Of a DNA stretch of 60,335 nt, positions 35,157-44,497 are shown one piece after another (the stretch's first letter is position 1; each line of letters opens with the position of its first letter). The translations under genes were made by a program, and so were the position numbers. The notes beneath the pieces were generated by a model that worked only from the letters and a program-made list of their open reading frames with translations, ran no database searches and was not told the origin of the DNA. The stretch is taken from assembly GCA_016208485.1 (NCBI GenBank), contig JACQXY010000014.1, forward strand, positions 1 to 60,335, read 5' to 3'. The stretch comes from Acidobacteriota bacterium (GTDB lineage Bacteria > Actinomycetota > AC-67).

Positions 35157-36040
35157 CGGCGATCGCTGAAGCGACTCGGCGGCCGCTCGCCACGGGCAAG
35201 CGCGCAGAGCGCTCTCTGCGCTCGCTGGCATTCACCCTCTTGTTGATGCTTTGCCTGCTCGTCGGGCTGCTCGCGCTGCTGATCCTGCTGATCGATGTGG
35301 TCAGGGACGGCGCCGGACGGCTCGATGGGAGCTTCGTCAACAGCCTCGACTCGCGTTTCCCCGACCGTGCGGGGATCAAGCCGGCGCTCATCGGCACGCT
35401 GTGGCTCATGCTTTTCGTCGCCGTCTTCTCCTTCCCGCTCGGCGTCGGAGCCGCCGTGTACCTGGAGGAGTTTGCCCCCAAGAACCGGCTCACGCGGTTC
35501 ATCGAGGTCAACGTGGCGAATCTCGCCGCTGTGCCCTCCGTCATCTACGGGCTGCTCGGTCTCGCCGTGTTCGTTCGCTTCATGCACATGGGCCGGAGCA
35601 TCCTCGCCGGAGCGCTGACCCTCGTGCTCTTGATCCTGCCGGTCATCATCGTCGCCGGACGGGAGGCCGTCCGGGCGGTGCCGCCCTCCATCCGCGAGGG
35701 AGCGCTCGCCGTGGGGGCGACCCAGTGGCAGGCCGTGCGAGACCAGACGCTCCCCGCCGCGATGCCCGGGATCCTGACCGGGGTGATCCTGGGCCTGTCG
35801 CGAGCGATCGGCGAAGCCGCTCCGCTGATCACGCTGGGTGCCCTGACGTATGTCAACTTCGTGCCGGGGCCGCTCGACCGGTTCTCGGCGATGCCCATCT
35901 TGATCTTCAACTGGATCAGCAGGCCGCAGGCAGGATATCACCGGGCAGCCGCGGCCGGGATCATCCTCTTGCTCGGCGTGCTCATGCTCATGAACGCGGT
36001 CGCCGTCTTCATGCGCAATCGCTATGAGAAGCGGTGGTGA
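35153..36040 (+). CDS. pstA: Phosphate ABC transporter permease PstA
   Basis: 295 residues, about six helices. Blocks [41 protein letters not shown], the coupling loop [19 protein letters not shown] and [17 protein letters not shown] are typical of PstA. Partner of PstC in the membrane channel. Confidence 0.95.
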   Translation: MTAIAEATRRPLATGKRAERSLRSLAFTLLLMLCLLVGLLALLILLIDVVRDGAGRLDGSFVNSLDSRFPDRAGIKPALIGTLWLMLFVAVFSFPLGVGAAVYLEEFAPKNRLTRFIEVNVANLAAVPSVIYGLLGLAVFVRFMHMGRSILAGALTLVLLILPVIIVAGREAVRAVPPSIREGALAVGATQWQAVRDQTLPAAMPGILTGVILGLSRAIGEAAPLITLGALTYVNFVPGPLDRFSAMPILIFNWISRPQAGYHRAAAAGIILLLGVLMLMNAVAVFMRNRYEKRW

Positions 36041-36073
36041 ATTCCCATCGCCAGCCCTGGAGACGATGACGCC

Positions 36074-36955
36074 ATGGCCATCTCCGACCCGGTCGTGAAA
36101 GAGCTGCCCAGGAGTGGCAATATCTCGGGCATGCGAATCGAGACCCAGCGTTCCAGCACTGCCGAGCTACCGGAGGTTCGCGAGATCGTTTTTCGCCTCG
36201 AGGGCGTATCGGTCGCGTACGGTTCGAAGGTGGCCGTCCGCGACGTGACCCTGGACGTCGAGGCCCGGCAGATCACTGCCATCATCGGACCCTCGGGCTG
36301 CGGAAAGAGCACGCTGATCCGAACGTTCAACCGGATGAACGACCTCATCCCCGAGGCCAGCGTGTCAGGGCAGGTCCTCTACCACGGCGAGGATCTGTAC
36401 GATGCGGAGGTCGACCCGGTTGAGGTCCGCCGGCGGATCGGAATGGTGTTCCAGAAGCCCAACCCGTTCCCCAAGTCAATCTTCGACAACGTCGCCTTCG
36501 GGCTCAGGGTGCACGGCATCACCGACGACATCCCCGGCCGCGTCGAGAAGGCCATCCGGGATGCCGCGCTCTGGGACGAGGTCAAGCGGGATCTCAAGCA
36601 GAACGCCTACGCACTCTCCGGCGGCCAGCAGCAGCGGCTGTGCATCGCCCGCGCGATCGCCGTCGAGCCGGATGTGATCCTGATGGATGAGCCGTGCTCG
36701 GCGCTCGATCCGATCGCCACCGCGAAGATCGAGGACCTGATGCGCGACTTGAGGAGCCGATACTCGATCGTGATCGTGACGCACAACATGCAGCAGGCGG
36801 CGCGGACCTCGGACATGACCGCGTTCCTGACCGCGGAGGTGGCGGAGGACGAGCACCGAACCGGCGTGTTGGTCGAGTACGGCCGCACCGAGGGGATCTT
36901 CACCCGGCCGTCCGACACCCGCACCGAAGACTACATCACAGGGAGGTTCGGCTGA
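36074..36955 (+). CDS. pstB: Phosphate ABC transporter ATP-binding protein PstB
   Basis: 293 residues with Walker [11 protein letters not shown]-loop [18 protein letters not shown], signature [16 protein letters not shown], Walker [14 protein letters not shown] and H-loop IVTHNMQQA. It has about 30 more N-terminal residues than the shortest relatives; an ATG at 36131 is the alternative start. Its stop overlaps the phoU start (TGATG). Confidence 0.95.
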   Translation: MAISDPVVKELPRSGNISGMRIETQRSSTAELPEVREIVFRLEGVSVAYGSKVAVRDVTLDVEARQITAIIGPSGCGKSTLIRTFNRMNDLIPEASVSGQVLYHGEDLYDAEVDPVEVRRRIGMVFQKPNPFPKSIFDNVAFGLRVHGITDDIPGRVEKAIRDAALWDEVKRDLKQNAYALSGGQQQRLCIARAIAVEPDVILMDEPCSALDPIATAKIEDLMRDLRSRYSIVIVTHNMQQAARTSDMTAFLTAEVAEDEHRTGVLVEYGRTEGIFTRPSDTRTEDYITGRFG

Positions 36956-37653
36956 TGCCCGAAGCGCGTCTCCACTTCCACGAGTCCATGCGGAAGCTCG
37001 AGGACGAGGTCCTTCGGATGGGGGTGGCCGCCGCGGCCCAGCTGGAGCGCGCCCTCAAGGCGCTTGCGTCCGGCGACGGCGCTTCATGCGACGCCGTCGT
37101 TGCGAGTGACGACGAGATCGACGCCCTCTACCTCGACGTCGAGCATCGGATCCTCGACCTCTTCGCGCTCCAGACGCCGGTGGCGTCGGACCTCCGCTTG
37201 TTGACCTCGCTGCTGCACATCAATCTCCATCTCGAGCGCATCGCGGACATGGGCGTCAACATCGCCAAGATCACGAAGCTCACGGCCGGACTTCCCCGGA
37301 ACCCCACCGTCCTGGCGCACCTCGAGGAGATGGGCGGCATCGCGCTGCGCATGGTGGCCGCCTCGATGGACGCGTTCGCCCGGCGCGACCTCGAGCTGTG
37401 CCGGAAGCTTCCGGGCATGGACGACCCGCTCGACCGCCTCAACCGCGGAATGCTCGAGGCCGTCCTCGAGACCTCCGGCGACCGGCGTTCCCTCGAGTGG
37501 GGTATCCGCATGCACGTGATCTCCCGGCAGATCGAGCGCGTCGGAGACCACGCCGTCGACGTCGGGGAGCAGATCGCTTTCCTCATCACGGGCATGTTCG
37601 AGGAGTTCACGGACGCGTCGCACCCTGAGATCGAACATCCCGCCGGAGCGTAG
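36955..37653 (+). CDS. phoU: PhoU phosphate-signalling protein
   Basis: 232 residues, all helical, with two PhoU repeats: [26 protein letters not shown] plus [39 protein letters not shown], then [26 protein letters not shown]. The E/DxxxD metal-site motifs are present. It relays transporter state to the PhoR-type kinase and damps phosphate uptake. Cotranslated with pstB. Confidence 0.94.
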   Translation: MPEARLHFHESMRKLEDEVLRMGVAAAAQLERALKALASGDGASCDAVVASDDEIDALYLDVEHRILDLFALQTPVASDLRLLTSLLHINLHLERIADMGVNIAKITKLTAGLPRNPTVLAHLEEMGGIALRMVAASMDAFARRDLELCRKLPGMDDPLDRLNRGMLEAVLETSGDRRSLEWGIRMHVISRQIERVGDHAVDVGEQIAFLITGMFEEFTDASHPEIEHPAGA

Positions 37654-37709
37654 GTGCGTACCTGGCTCATCGCGGTCGTGGGAATCCGGCCCTCCCAGAC
37701 GCGCCGCAT

Positions 37710-37742
37710 GTTCCGCCGATGTTCTGCTCGTGTTCACAATCC
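37710..37742 (+). promoter_or_regulatory. Third PHO box, downstream of phoU
   Basis: Three 11-bp units in phase: GTTCCGCCGAT, GTTCTGCTCGT and GTTCACAATCC. The match is weaker than before pstS, but spacing and orientation agree. It points toward the small gene and phoR, suggesting they form a second Pho-controlled transcript. Confidence 0.55.
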
Positions 37743-38187
37743 GCATACATGGTGGCGCGGGAGCAAGGCCATGCACCCGACCGTTGAAGAGAGAACACCG
37801 AACGTTCGCAGAGACGTAACCTCTTCGGAACCAGCCAGCAACATGAGGTCGCTACCCTGACGTGCGATGGGGACGGTACGACGAATCAGGCCACCGAGAC
37901 TCCAAGGGACGCCCCTCGCCCTGGTGTTGCGGACGACTCGCGAAAGTTCGAGCTCACGCGAATCTCGGAGCGTCATCGGGAGACCACCGTGCGACCTCCT
38001 GGGCGTTGCGCTCGCCACCAATCGTGCGACTGCCGAGATCCTCCTCCGGCATCTCGAGCACAGCGAGCGCGCGAGACGATCGCGGGTCTCACGCCCGAGT
38101 GTGTATCAGGATTCCCCAATCCCCTACGTCGCGGAAACCCGCGCGTCACATGAGCCGGCCATCGTGCCGGTGGGAGGTGGTGCAGCG
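37743..38187 (+). other. Stretch between phoU and the small gene before phoR
   Basis: No convincing gene; with the PHO box just upstream, the gap between phoU and the next gene is about 530 nt. One frame is open from an ATG at 37867 into the downstream small gene, but its third positions are less GC-rich than neighbouring genes. CGAACGTTCG at 37799-37808 is a 10-bp palindrome. Confidence 0.4.
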
Positions 38188-38343
38188 ATGGATGAGAGGC
38201 TGGACGAGTTGCTGGAGCGGCTCGAGGAGGACCTGGAAGCACGCGCGTACCTCTTCGACTACCCGGTCGCGTATCGCGAGGGGGTGGAGACGGCGATCAC
38301 GGCCGTCCGCGCGCTCCTTTCGAGCGCGGCAGTGGCCGCGTAG
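38188..38343 (+). CDS. Small acidic helical protein upstream of phoR
   Basis: 51 residues starting at ATG with GGGAGG 10 nt upstream. MDERLDELLERLEEDLEARAYLF... is a short amphipathic coiled-coil-like helix followed by YREGVETAITAVRALLSSAA. No family was recognised. The frame extends upstream in phase to 37867. Position between a PHO box and phoR hints at a phosphate-starvation role. Confidence 0.45.
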   Translation: MDERLDELLERLEEDLEARAYLFDYPVAYREGVETAITAVRALLSSAAVAA

Positions 38344-38508
38344 CCTTCCGCGTCCCCGAGACGCAAGCGAGCCATCCCACGCGGCGGGGGATAGCTCCCG
38401 GGCGGGGAGCCGGGACCTCTCCCCGACCGGACGGGCATTCCGTCAGGAATTCTGATGGAATCATCTCGTGCGCCACGGCATTTCCATTCGATACGCCCAC
38501 ACGAGGCG

Positions 38509-40218
38509 ATGAGAAGCCGCGGACTCCTCTCCCGGCTGCTCGCCGCGCAACTGGCCGTCACGCTTGGCGCGCTGGCGGTCGCCGGCGTAGCATGCGGTCG
38601 CCTCCTTGAGCGCCGCGCGATGCGCGCGCTGGAACGCCGCCTCGTCGCCGAGGCGCGCCTCGCGAACGCGTCGATCGCCGGCCTCTCGGACCAACGGCTT
38701 CAGGACGCGATCCGTGCGATCGGCGAGGCCTCGGGGACCCGCTTCACCGTCGTCGCCGGCGACGGCGTCGTCCTCGCCGACTCGGAGCACGATCCCGCGA
38801 CCATGGAGAACCATGCCGGCCGTCCGGAGATCCGCGGCGCACTCGCCGGCGACGTCGGATCCGACGAGCGCGTCAGCGACATGCTCGGTGGACCCTTCCT
38901 CTATGTGGCTTTGCCACCGAACAACGACATGATCGTTCGGGCCGCTCTCCCAGCGACGGCGGCGGTGGAACAGGAACGGCATGACGTGCTGCTCGCGATC
39001 CTTGTGGTCTCGACCGCCATGGCCGGCGTCGCGATCGTCGTCTCCGCGCTCCTCGCCCTCTCGCTCGCGCGACCGCTCCGCCGTATGGGCCGGCAAATGC
39101 TCGAAGTCATGCACGGAGAGCGTCGGCGAATCGATCCGTCCGGACCCCATGAGACGCGTGCGCTCGCAGAGGCTGTGAACGGCCTGGCCTCCGACCTCGC
39201 GTCCCGCATCGACCAGCTTCGCGCGGAGACCACGCTCCGCGAGGAGATCCTGTCGACGATGGGCGAAGGCGTGCTCCTCGCGGCCTCCGGCGGCGACCTT
39301 CTCTACGCGAACCGCGCGGCAGCGCGACTCCTCGGCGCCAACCGGTTGACCCGGATGCCGACGCAACTGGCCGAACCCGGCGCGTTCGAGTTCACCCTTC
39401 ATTTCCCCGAGCGGCGCGACCTCCGCACGATGGTCGTACGCCTGCCGGACCAGCGCATGCTCGCCGTCGTGCAGGACGTGACGAAGGAGCGGCGGCTCGA
39501 TCTCATGCGCCGCGACTTCGTCGCCAACGCGTCGCACGAGCTGAAGACACCGGTCGCATCGATCCTCGCGGCGGCGGAGACGATCGCCGCGGCCGCGGGC
39601 ACCGACCCCGACGCGGTGCCCCGCTTCGCCGAGGCGCTCGTGCGTGAGGCGCAGCGTCTCGCGCACATGGTGCGCGACCTGCTCGATCTGGCGCGGCTCG
39701 AGCAGCGTCACGCTGCCGCGCGTGAGGAGGTGGACCTCGCCGGGGTGGTCCGCCGCGAGGCGGAGGCGTTCCGGGAGGCCGCCGAGGCGAAGGGCCTCGC
39801 GCTGCGCGTCGAGACGATCGGGTCCGCGGTGGTACCCGGCGACGCCGAGGATCTCGGGCTGCTCGTGCGGAACCTTCTCGACAACGCGGTGCGTTACACC
39901 GCCAGCGGGCGTATCGACGTGCGCGTCTCAGCGAACGGTGGCGTCACGCTCGAGGTCTCCGACACCGGCGTCGGGATTCCGGAGGCCGATGTCCCGCGGA
40001 TCTTCGAGCGGTTCCAGCGTGTGGACCGCGCGCGCTCGCGCGAGACCGGCGGCACAGGACTGGGGCTCGCGATCGTCCGCCACGTCGCGGAAAGCCACGG
40101 CGCGCGCGTGCACGTCACGAGTGAGCTCGGGCGCGGATCTTGCTTCACGGTAGCGTTCCCCGAGGTGCGCACGACCACGAACCCGCCCTCCAATCGCGCG
40201 ACCCAGCTCCGCGAGTAG
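38509..40218 (+). CDS. phoR: PhoR-like sensor histidine kinase
   Basis: 569 residues from the ATG at 38509 (an in-frame ATG 54 nt upstream is possible). Membrane helix about 10-30, extracytoplasmic sensor 31-160, second helix about 165-190, HAMP, a PAS-like segment (LREEILSTMGEGVLLAASGGDLLYAN, about 245-330), HisKA with H343 in SHELKTPVAS, and HATPase_c with NLLDNAVRYT, DTGVGIPEAD, FERFQRVD and GTGLGLAIVRH. All motifs are intact. Layout and neighbours (pst, phoU, OmpR regulator) mark it as the phosphate sensor. Two hairpins (GGGGAG/CTCCCC and GACGG/CCGTC) lie in the leader. Confidence 0.9.
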   Translation: MRSRGLLSRLLAAQLAVTLGALAVAGVACGRLLERRAMRALERRLVAEARLANASIAGLSDQRLQDAIRAIGEASGTRFTVVAGDGVVLADSEHDPATMENHAGRPEIRGALAGDVGSDERVSDMLGGPFLYVALPPNNDMIVRAALPATAAVEQERHDVLLAILVVSTAMAGVAIVVSALLALSLARPLRRMGRQMLEVMHGERRRIDPSGPHETRALAEAVNGLASDLASRIDQLRAETTLREEILSTMGEGVLLAASGGDLLYANRAAARLLGANRLTRMPTQLAEPGAFEFTLHFPERRDLRTMVVRLPDQRMLAVVQDVTKERRLDLMRRDFVANASHELKTPVASILAAAETIAAAAGTDPDAVPRFAEALVREAQRLAHMVRDLLDLARLEQRHAAAREEVDLAGVVRREAEAFREAAEAKGLALRVETIGSAVVPGDAEDLGLLVRNLLDNAVRYTASGRIDVRVSANGGVTLEVSDTGVGIPEADVPRIFERFQRVDRARSRETGGTGLGLAIVRHVAESHGARVHVTSELGRGSCFTVAFPEVRTTTNPPSNRATQLRE

Positions 40219-40373
40219 AAGGTCTTCTCTCTGGGGATGAACCTCAAACGCATTCGCCTGCACCTCCGCGCCGAAAACCGCGAGCGCTCTTCGGCATGCG
40301 CGGGCGCGTCGCAGGTCGGGGTCGCCCGGGCGCGCCGAGGCGGAGAACGGCCCGGCGGGCGCGCGGGAGCCGC

Positions 40374-40401
40374 TGGACTCGCGCGAAGGGCCCCCTATAA
40401 T
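40374..40401 (+). promoter_or_regulatory. Promoter of the gene at 40.4 kb, leaderless
   Basis: TGGACT (40374-40379), 16 nt, then a perfect TATAAT (40396-40401) whose end is 9 nt from the ATG. Transcription should begin at or just before the start codon. Confidence 0.65.
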
Positions 40402-40410
40402 CCGGTCAGG

Positions 40411-41220
40411 ATGATCCCGACCGCGTCCCTGAAGGCCTTCGAGCCGCTGGCGGCGTTCGACGACGTCGAGCGGGCCCGCTGGGAGCAGTGCGCCTCCCGC
40501 GGCCGCCACGGGACCACGCAGCGAACCGTCATCCTGTCCCGGGAGGCCGGCCTCGGGGGTGCCATCGCCACGGCCGTCGCCGATCACGACGAGGCCGACC
40601 TGCTCGCCCGCGACGGGAAGATCTTCGCCTGCCCGCACCGCACCCGGCTCCGCCTGCTCGCCTCAATCGTCGCGTTCCGCGGCTCGATCCCCGACGAGGC
40701 CGCGCCGGCATTCCTGCCGGAAGAGGAGTTCGAGCGCGCGCTCACGGAATTGCGGTGCCTCCACGTGGAGCATCCCGGGTGGCGAACCCACATCCTCCAG
40801 AGCGCCTGGGAGGTGCCGCTTCGCTGGTTCGTCCTGTTCGATCCGTCCGAGCGCCGGCTGGTCCCGTTCGGTGGGCGCCCGAGCATCCGGTACGAGACGG
40901 CGATCGCCGCGGCGCGCCGGCGGGCGGCGCGGGCGCTGCACGTGCTCGGTGCGCGCCTCCCGTCCTCGACGGTCATCGGGCTTCTCGAGGACCTCGCCGA
41001 GTGGCTCGAGGAATTCCACGAGGACTCGAGGATCGTGCTCGAGTACGGCGAGGTCGCCGGGCTCCTCGGCGCCGGGGAGATCGGGGAGGACACCACCGCG
41101 CGCGATATCTGGGACGCCCTGAGGGCTCTCGAGCGGGGCGACAACGACGGCGCGGCCGCCTCCTACTCCCAAGCCGCGGAGCGCTGGGCCCGGGTCCGCG
41201 CGCACGAGTCGGCGAACTGA
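40411..41220 (+). CDS. Unknown cytoplasmic protein
   Basis: 269 residues. No signal peptide or membrane helix. Features: LSREAGLGGAIATAVADHDEADLLARDGKIFACPHRTRLR, WRTHILQSAWEVPLRWFVLFDPSERRL, RPSIRYETAIAAARRRAARALHVLGA and an acidic, helical C-terminal third (LLEDLAEWLEEFHEDSRIVLEYGEVAGLLG). I do not recognise the family. The codon usage is normal. Chosen start has the TATAAT promoter just upstream; the longer open frame is Arg-rich and unlikely. Confidence 0.8.
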   Translation: MIPTASLKAFEPLAAFDDVERARWEQCASRGRHGTTQRTVILSREAGLGGAIATAVADHDEADLLARDGKIFACPHRTRLRLLASIVAFRGSIPDEAAPAFLPEEEFERALTELRCLHVEHPGWRTHILQSAWEVPLRWFVLFDPSERRLVPFGGRPSIRYETAIAAARRRAARALHVLGARLPSSTVIGLLEDLAEWLEEFHEDSRIVLEYGEVAGLLGAGEIGEDTTARDIWDALRALERGDNDGAAASYSQAAERWARVRAHESAN

Positions 41221-41245
41221 CGGCACCGCCCGCTGGGCGATGGCG

Positions 41246-41294
41246 CTTGCGCCCGATCAGGCCGGCGGCCGTCCTTGCGCCCGATCAGGCCGGC
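41246..41294 (+). repeat. 21-bp tandem repeat with 28-bp period at a convergent gene end
   Basis: CTTGCGCCCGATCAGGCCGGC occurs at 41246-41266 and again at 41274-41294. The second copy contains the stop codon of the M14 peptidase gene. Possibly a duplicated terminator or a replication-slip scar. Confidence 0.7.
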
Positions 41295-42925
41295 TGCAGC
41301 ACGACGTCGCCGAGCGACACGGTCTCACCACGGTCGATGATCACAGGGAAAGCGCGCGGCGCGAACCCCGGCGCGCTCACCGTGAACACGTAGGACTCGA
41401 CCTCTCCCGGGTCCCCCAGGTCCGTGATCGGTCTGGAACTCGGATTCACGTGCACCGAAAAGCGGCCGTCGGTGCCCGCGCGCGCGCCGATGTCGATCTT
41501 CTCGGCCACGGAATCGCCACTCCACACCGGGGTCCCGATCCACTTGGTGACCCGGAGGTCCGCCTCGACCGGCTCCCCATCCCCATCCACGGCGCGGCCC
41601 TCCAGGCGCCCGTGCCACTGCGGGTCCGCCGCGGCCTTCGCGAGGAGCATGAAGGCGCGGCGGGTTCGCTCGTACATCGACGGGATCTCCCGATACGGTG
41701 GGTGGAAGAACTGGTCGTCGTCGCCGTGCTCGAGCGTGTAGGCGATCGATCCGGTCGCCGCGTAGGCCCAGTCCTCGGTGGTCCCCGTCGTCGGATACAG
41801 CGCGATGCCCGGCTGGGAGGTGTACCCGTTGAGCAAAACCATTTCGTCGCCCAGAGACTTGAGGAGACCCTCGTCCGGGGCCGGCCTCCACGTGTGCCCC
41901 CACGGTCGCAGGATCAGGTTGCCGTAGGTGTGGTTGGTGATCATCGCGGTCACGGCGTGGGAGAGCACGATCCCGCGGACGTTGCGGCTCTCGGGCTCGC
42001 TGAACGGCGCGCTCCCGCGGGCGATCTCGCTGAGCTGGAAGTCCGACGAGCCGTCTCCGCCCCACCGGAAGGCGTAGTTGCGGTTCGGGTCCACCCCGTG
42101 GGCGATAGGGTTCTTCCCCGCGACGGGGAGAACCACGTCGACGACCCCGCGCCGGTTCTTGCGCCAGTACCCCTGGAAGTCCACCAGCCCGAACGGGTAG
42201 GGCAGCACGGGCGGGACGAGGGACTCCCGCGAGGTGTCGAACCCATCGGGGTTCACGACGGGAACGAGGATGGTGCGGACGTGATCGACGATCGCCTTCA
42301 CGTCCGTGTCGGTGCCGTATCTCTCGAGCAGGTCGTAGGCGAACATGATGGTGAGTTCGCCGGCCGGCCACTCGCGCGCATGGTGCACGCCGTCCATGTA
42401 GAACACCGGACGGCCGTCCTCCCGGTCCACCCCGGCCGCGATCTCGATGCCGTACACCGCTCGGCCCTCGAGCGTCGGCTCGGGCAGCTCGATCAGCCTG
42501 GCCTTGTCCGAATAGGCGTCCGCGAGGGCCCGCAGATCGCTCTCGTAGTCGGGAAGCCGGCGGTAGTCCGCGCGCTCGCCGGGCGCCGCCGCTGCGCGCG
42601 AACCCCCGGCGCCCGCGGCGAGCGAGGCCCGGTCCAAGGCCTCGAGGTCGGAGACGAGGGTGCGCCAGCGGAAGCCGAGCGCGCGCAGTCGGCCGGCGTC
42701 GCCGGGATGAAGGACAGCGTCGACCTCGCCCGGGCGCGCGGCCTCCGCCAGATCGAAGCCGCCCAGGAGCCGCACGGAGGCGGAACTCGGCAGCCGGATG
42801 GCGACGAGCCTCAAGGCATCGGGGGCCGGCAATGCCGTCGCACCGGCCGGCAGCAGGGCTCCCGCCACGCCCAACGCCATGAAAAGGCCGCAGAGGCTGC
42901 GCCGGATCAACCGCGAAGTGCCCAT
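41285..42925 (-). CDS. Secreted M14 zinc carboxypeptidase
   Basis: 546 residues with a signal peptide (about 8-32). The zinc motif HxxE is in DGVHHAREWPAGE (H182, E185), the third ligand in MITNHTYGN, arginine motif DPNRNYAFRWGG, and catalytic Glu in AYTLEHGDD. A C-terminal CarboxypepD-regulatory-like beta domain follows (from about 465: GRLEGRAVDGDGEPVEADLRV). Would trim amino acids from peptides or cell-wall peptides outside the cell. Convergent with the unknown gene upstream. Confidence 0.9.
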   Translation of the reverse strand: MGTSRLIRRSLCGLFMALGVAGALLPAGATALPAPDALRLVAIRLPSSASVRLLGGFDLAEAARPGEVDAVLHPGDAGRLRALGFRWRTLVSDLEALDRASLAAGAGGSRAAAAPGERADYRRLPDYESDLRALADAYSDKARLIELPEPTLEGRAVYGIEIAAGVDREDGRPVFYMDGVHHAREWPAGELTIMFAYDLLERYGTDTDVKAIVDHVRTILVPVVNPDGFDTSRESLVPPVLPYPFGLVDFQGYWRKNRRGVVDVVLPVAGKNPIAHGVDPNRNYAFRWGGDGSSDFQLSEIARGSAPFSEPESRNVRGIVLSHAVTAMITNHTYGNLILRPWGHTWRPAPDEGLLKSLGDEMVLLNGYTSQPGIALYPTTGTTEDWAYAATGSIAYTLEHGDDDQFFHPPYREIPSMYERTRRAFMLLAKAAADPQWHGRLEGRAVDGDGEPVEADLRVTKWIGTPVWSGDSVAEKIDIGARAGTDGRFSVHVNPSSRPITDLGDPGEVESYVFTVSAPGFAPRAFPVIIDRGETVSLGDVVLQPA

Positions 42926-43018
42926 CCACCCACTGGTTTCGGCGCGCGACCCCCGGTCTCCTGCCCCGCTGACGAATCACTTTCGCACGAGGCGCCGCGT
43001 CCGCCCACCGGTCTCGGC

Positions 43019-43048
43019 TTGCCGGCGCGGGTCCGCGGCGAGGACAAT
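43019..43048 (+). promoter_or_regulatory. Candidate promoter of the HMGS-like/DUF35 gene, leaderless
   Basis: TTGCCG (43019-43024), 18 nt, GACAAT (43043-43048), then 6 nt to the ATG. No Shine-Dalgarno. Confidence 0.45.
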
Positions 43049-43054
43049 GCCTTC

Positions 43055-44488
43055 ATGACCGGGGAGCCGGTGGCAGGCGTCGAACGCTGGGGCGGGTACG
43101 TCCCCGCCTGGCGGCTTGCGCGCGCGGTGCTCGGGCGCGCCTGGGACACTCCTTCGGTCCCCGGCGAGCGCTCCGTCTGCGCCGGGGACGAGGACTCCCT
43201 CACCATGGGAATCGAGGCCGCGCTCGCGTGCACCGGCGGGGATGCCGGTGAGATCGACGCGATCTTCTTTGCGACCACGACCGCGCCGTACGCGGAGAAA
43301 CAGGGCGCCGCGACGATTGCGGCCGTCCTCGATCGCTCCGGCGTCCTGACCGCCGACGTGACCGGGACGCTCCGCGCGGGAACCACGGCGCTCCGCGCCG
43401 CTCTCGGCGCGGTGCGCGCCGGGACCGCGCGCAAGGCGCTCGTCGTCGCCGCCGACGCGCGCCCCGCCGAGCCGGCAACCACCATGGAGCAGCTCTTCGG
43501 CGACGGCGCGGCGGCGCTCATCGTCGGCTCACGCCCCGTTGCCGAGGTCACAGGCGAGGCGAGCGTCGCCGAGGACTTCACCGGCCCGTGGCGCAGGACC
43601 GGCGACCCGTACGTGCGCAGCTTCGAGCCGAAGCTCGAGACGGAGTACGGCTACCTGCGCCCGGTCGAGCGCGCCGTGCGCGAGGCGCTCGCCGCGGCCG
43701 GGATCACGCCCGACGCGGTCTCTCGCTTCGCGGCCTACGCGCCGGACTCCCGGGCCTGGTCTCAAGCCGCCAAGCGCGCCGGTCTCGCCGGCGGCCGGGA
43801 TCCGCTGCTCGCCCAGGTGGGCAACCTCGGCGCGGCGCACGCGCCGCTCGCGCTCTGCGCGGCCCTGGACGAAGCCGCCCCCGGCGAGCACATCGTCCTG
43901 GCCGGGCAGGGAGAGGGAGCCGACGCGCTCGTCCTGCGGGTCTCAAGCGGGGTCGAGGCCGCGCGCCCGGCCGCGAGCGTCGCCGGCCTCATCGCATCCA
44001 AGAGGATGCTCCCCTCCTACGAGTCCTACCTCCGGTTCCGGCGTCTGCTGCCCTCCGACGCGAGCGACCCGCGCTCCTCGACCGTCACCTACTGGCGCGA
44101 CCGCGCGCAGGCGCTCCCGCTCTACGGGGTGCGCTGCACCGCCTGCGGTGTCGTCCAGTTCCCCGCGAACCGCTCCTGCATCGAGTGCTTCGCCTTCGAC
44201 CGGATGGAGCCGGCGAAGCTCGCGCGCCGCGGCGCCGTCTTCACCTTTACCCTCGACCATCTGGCCGGCGGCGAGTACCTCGAGACGCCGGTGCCGCGTG
44301 CGGTCGTCGATCTCGACGGCGGCGGGCGGATCTTCCTCGAGGTGACCGACGCGGATCCGCGCGCCGTGCGGATCGGCATGCCGGTGGAGCTCACCTTCCG
44401 GAAGATCCATGAGGGAGCCGGGTTCAAGAACTACTACTGGAAGGCGCGCGCGGCGCGAGTCGCCCCGCAGGGCAGCGCGCCGGCGTAG
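43055..44488 (+). CDS. Fusion of HMG-CoA-synthase-like (thiolase-fold) domain and DUF35 OB-fold domain
   Basis: 477 residues. Residues 1-305 have a KAS III/HMG-CoA synthase fold (GGYVPAWRLAR, IDAIFFATTTAPYAEKQGAATIA, GTLRAGTTALRAALGAV, ALVVAADARPAE, FGDGAAALIVG). Where relatives carry the nucleophile Cys (ACxAGT) this has TLRAGT, and the usual His region reads FAAYAPDSRAW, so it is probably not a condensing enzyme. Residues 340-477 are DUF35 with a zinc rubredoxin-like knuckle (CTACGVVQFPANRSCIEC) and an OB fold. It likely forms a complex with the thiolase encoded 9 nt downstream. Start chosen by family N-terminus. Confidence 0.85.
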   Translation: MTGEPVAGVERWGGYVPAWRLARAVLGRAWDTPSVPGERSVCAGDEDSLTMGIEAALACTGGDAGEIDAIFFATTTAPYAEKQGAATIAAVLDRSGVLTADVTGTLRAGTTALRAALGAVRAGTARKALVVAADARPAEPATTMEQLFGDGAAALIVGSRPVAEVTGEASVAEDFTGPWRRTGDPYVRSFEPKLETEYGYLRPVERAVREALAAAGITPDAVSRFAAYAPDSRAWSQAAKRAGLAGGRDPLLAQVGNLGAAHAPLALCAALDEAAPGEHIVLAGQGEGADALVLRVSSGVEAARPAASVAGLIASKRMLPSYESYLRFRRLLPSDASDPRSSTVTYWRDRAQALPLYGVRCTACGVVQFPANRSCIECFAFDRMEPAKLARRGAVFTFTLDHLAGGEYLETPVPRAVVDLDGGGRIFLEVTDADPRAVRIGMPVELTFRKIHEGAGFKNYYWKARAARVAPQGSAPA

Positions 44489-44497
44489 GAGGCCTGG

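Noticed and set aside
38344..38460. Riboswitch upstream of phoR (GACGCAAGCG and GGGGGAT-rich segment)
   Set aside because: It has hairpins but the conserved cores of c-di-GMP and c-di-AMP aptamers could not be matched in order.
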